DNA of 64,000 bases, taken from Roseiarcus fermentans (GTDB lineage: Bacteria; Pseudomonadota; Alphaproteobacteria; Rhizobiales; Beijerinckiaceae). The position numbers and the translations under genes were made by a program. The notes below the pieces were generated by a model that ran no database searches, was not told the DNA's origin, and saw nothing but the letters and a program-made list of their open reading frames with translations. The stretch spans positions 1 to 64,000 of the forward strand of contig NZ_QNRK01000008.1 in NCBI RefSeq assembly GCF_003315135.1. The letters are read 5' to 3'. This document shows positions 62,398-64,000 of this stretch, in pieces (position 1 is the first letter of the stretch; each line of letters starts with the position of its first letter).

Positions 62398-62511
62398 GTA
62401 GGGCGGGGTCGTCGACCCCGCCTTTGCGCCCTGCAGGCTGCGAGGGTCTCGCCTTCGGGCGAAGCAATCCCGTGGATCGGCCGCGGGCGCGGTCGTCGAC
62501 CGCGCCCTACA
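62398..62511. repeat. TGTAGGGCG palindromic extragenic element, copy 2
   Basis: The left end GTAGGGCGGGGTCGTCGACC and right end GGTCGTCGACCGCGCCCTAC form inverted arms around a GC-rich centre. A shorter copy is at 51542-51594. On the minus strand its terminal TAG supplies the stop codon of the KDPG aldolase gene. Confidence 0.75.
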
Positions 62512-63154
62512 GGCGCCGCAGCCCCGCCGCCTCGCGGGCCAGCGCCTCCACCCTCGCGAAGTCGCCCGCCGCCAGCGCCTCCTTCGGCAGCATCCACGAG
62601 CCGCCGACGCAGGCGACGTTGGGCAGCTTCAGGTAGTCCGCCGCCTTCACGAGATCGATGCCGCCGGTCGGGCAGAAGCGCAGGTCGGGCAGCGGCGCGG
62701 CGAGCGCGGCGAGCAGCCGCGCGCCCCCGACCGCCTCCGCCGGAAACAGCTTCAGCGTGCGAAATCCGAGTTCGCGCAGCGCCATCGCCTCCGAAGCGGT
62801 CGCGCAGCCGGGCAGGAACGGGACGGGCGCCGCCGCGGCGGCCTCGGCCAGATCGGTCGTCGCCCCCGGGCTCACCAGAAAGCGCGCCCCCGCCGCGACC
62901 GCGTCATCGATCTGGTCGGGCGAGACGATCGTGCCCGCGCCGACGACCGCGCCCGGAACCTGATCGGCGATCGCCGCGATCGCCGCGAGCGCGCTCGGCG
63001 TGCGCAGGGTGACCTCGATCGCGGTGAGGCCGCCGGCGACCAGCGCCCGCGCCTGGGCGAGGCCATCCTCGACGCTGCGAACCGTCAGCACCGGAATGAT
63101 CGGCGCGAGGGCCGTGATCGCGTCGGTTTCGGCGTCGCGTGAATAAAGCGTCAT
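62507..63154 (-). CDS. eda: KDPG/KHG aldolase, 215 aa
   Basis: Class I aldolase splitting 2-keto-3-deoxy-6-phosphogluconate into pyruvate and glyceraldehyde 3-phosphate (Entner-Doudoroff pathway). Schiff-base Lys135 in FRTLKLFPAE and Glu47 in AIEVTLRT are present, with VGAGTI and CPTGGI. The start at 63154 (MTLYSRDAE) fits the family; 16 more codons are possible. No edd gene lies beside it. Confidence 0.93.
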   Translation of the reverse strand: MTLYSRDAETDAITALAPIIPVLTVRSVEDGLAQARALVAGGLTAIEVTLRTPSALAAIAAIADQVPGAVVGAGTIVSPDQIDDAVAAGARFLVSPGATTDLAEAAAAAPVPFLPGCATASEAMALRELGFRTLKLFPAEAVGGARLLAALAAPLPDLRFCPTGGIDLVKAADYLKLPNVACVGGSWMLPKEALAAGDFARVEALAREAAGLRRL

Positions 63155-63278
63155 GGGGCTGCTCCCGGCTGTCCGCGCCTCGATACCGCATCGGCATAGC
63201 ACGCCGGCGCGCCTCGCCGCGAGGCTCGCGCCGCCGCCCGAATCGACTAAACTTCGCGCGGCGCGAAAGGCGGACCCC

Positions 63279-64000
63279 TTGCACGAAACCGACGACCTTT
63301 CCCTGTACCGAGAGGCGCTGCTGTTCCTGGCGACGGCCGGCGTGGTCGCGCCGCTGTTCTTCCGCCTGCGGGTCAGCCCGGTGCTCGGCTATCTGCTCGC
63401 CGGGCTGGCGCTCGGGCCGTACGGCCTCGGCGCCCTGTTCCGCAAGGCGCCGTGGCTGGAGTTCTTCTCCATCAGCAACAGCGAGACGATCGACCGCATC
63501 GCCGGTTTCGGCGTGGTCGCGCTCCTGTTCACCATGGGGCTCGAACTGTCGCTCGAGCGCATCCGGCGCATGCGCCGCCTCGTGTTCGGTCTCGGCCTCG
63601 CCCAGGTCGTCGTCACCACGCTGGCGCTGACGGCGGCGGCCATGGGTCTCGGTCTCGCGCCGGCGGCGGCGCTGATCGTGGCGGCGGCGCTCAGCGTGTC
63701 GTCGACGGCGATCGTCATTCCGATGCTGATCGAGGGCCGGCGGCTCGGCGCCACGGTTGGGCGCGCGAGCTTCGCGGTGCTCCTGTTCCAGGATATCGCG
63801 GTCGCGCCGCTCCTGGTCATGGTCGCCGCCTTTTCCCGCGGGGCCGGGAGCGGCCTCGGCGTGCTGGTGGTCGAGACGCTGGTCCCGGCGGCGGCCGGGC
63901 TCGCGGCGCTGATCGTGTTCGGCCGGCTGGCGCTCAGGCCCTTCTTCCATTTCGTCGCCGAGACGAGGAGCCCCGAGTTCTTCATGGCGGCCTGCCTTCT
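63279..64000 (+). CDS. KefB-type monovalent cation:proton antiporter, N-terminal part
   Basis: Only the first about 240 residues are in the window. They contain the CPA2 antiporter features SPVLGYLLAGLALGP, VALLFTMGLELSLERI and SVSSTAIVIPMLIE, within repeated membrane spans. The start is probably the TTG at 63279 (AAAGG upstream); no ATG is in frame nearby. Whether it has a regulatory RCK domain cannot be seen. Confidence 0.85.
   Translation, partial: MHETDDLSLYREALLFLATAGVVAPLFFRLRVSPVLGYLLAGLALGPYGLGALFRKAPWLEFFSISNSETIDRIAGFGVVALLFTMGLELSLERIRRMRRLVFGLGLAQVVVTTLALTAAAMGLGLAPAAALIVAAALSVSSTAIVIPMLIEGRRLGATVGRASFAVLLFQDIAVAPLLVMVAAFSRGAGSGLGVLVVETLVPAAAGLAALIVFGRLALRPFFHFVAETRSPEFFMAACL

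Overview
The window is a GC-rich (roughly 70% by eye), densely coded chromosomal segment of an alphaproteobacterium, most likely a Hyphomicrobiales (Rhizobiales) member. The inference rests on the alphaproteobacterial-type OhrR/Ohr pair, DUF2019 proteins, an orphan GroEL, the sizes of ribosomal proteins S21 and L28, XRE-cupin, LysR and MerR regulators, and several families of dispersed GC-rich palindromes. I see no rRNA, tRNA, CRISPR array, insertion sequence or phage. The species cannot be named from the sequence.

Layout. 1-7.6 kb: a heptamer tandem repeat, a small membrane protein, a Baeyer-Villiger-type flavin monooxygenase followed by a broken short-chain dehydrogenase, an orphan groEL, a small exported protein, a PEP-CTERM/HAF-repeat surface protein and an aromatic aminotransferase. 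7.7-9.5 kb: an atypical, AT-richer island with an HNH-type toxin, its translationally coupled DUF2019 immunity gene, a second full immunity gene, a truncated third immunity copy and two further toxin relics; this is the most unusual locus here. 9.5-17.8 kb: a long palindromic repeat, the divergent ohrR/ohr pair with a readable promoter and paired operators, a small exported protein with a CRP-like site, a sugar-type methyltransferase, a divergent XRE-cupin regulator and omega-aminotransferase, a MerR-controlled hydrolase, an O-methyltransferase and a TetR regulator.

17.9-22.4 kb: a four-gene polar amino-acid ABC importer and dps. 22.5-26.7 kb: an unrecognised 533-residue membrane protein behind a CRP-like site, thpR, a MazEF-like toxin-antitoxin pair and a cytochrome P450. 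26.9-32.0 kb: an MBOAT acyltransferase with two tandem SGNH partners, a cobalamin kinase/guanylyltransferase and a YgjP-type metalloprotease. 32.3-39.4 kb: rpsU, a cold-shock protein, a homocysteine-methyltransferase-like protein, a hydrolase, a glycosyltransferase with cytochrome b561, a hypothetical protein and a pirin. 39.6-45.5 kb: pseudouridine catabolism (PsuK, PsuG) split by a CadD-like transporter and a 33-residue peptide gene, then malonyl-CoA decarboxylase.

45.9-50.4 kb: an RND efflux permease and adaptor. 50.5-56.3 kb: RmlD, a phosphoesterase, a Nudix hydrolase, a lipid-anchored L,D-transpeptidase, a hydrolase and a Uma2 nuclease. 56.4-64 kb: MmsA, a TacAT-type toxin-antitoxin pair, a LysR regulator, a vapB with a deleted vapC, YggS, L28, KDPG aldolase and the start of a KefB-type antiporter.

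Connections. The omega-aminotransferase, MmsA and malonyl-CoA decarboxylase could together handle beta-alanine and malonate-semialdehyde carbon, although they are not clustered. Envelope modification is represented by the MBOAT/SGNH genes, the L,D-transpeptidase, RmlD, the glycosyltransferase and the PEP-CTERM protein. There are four toxin or toxin-antitoxin loci in 64 kb; two of them, the HNH array and vapBC, show decay.
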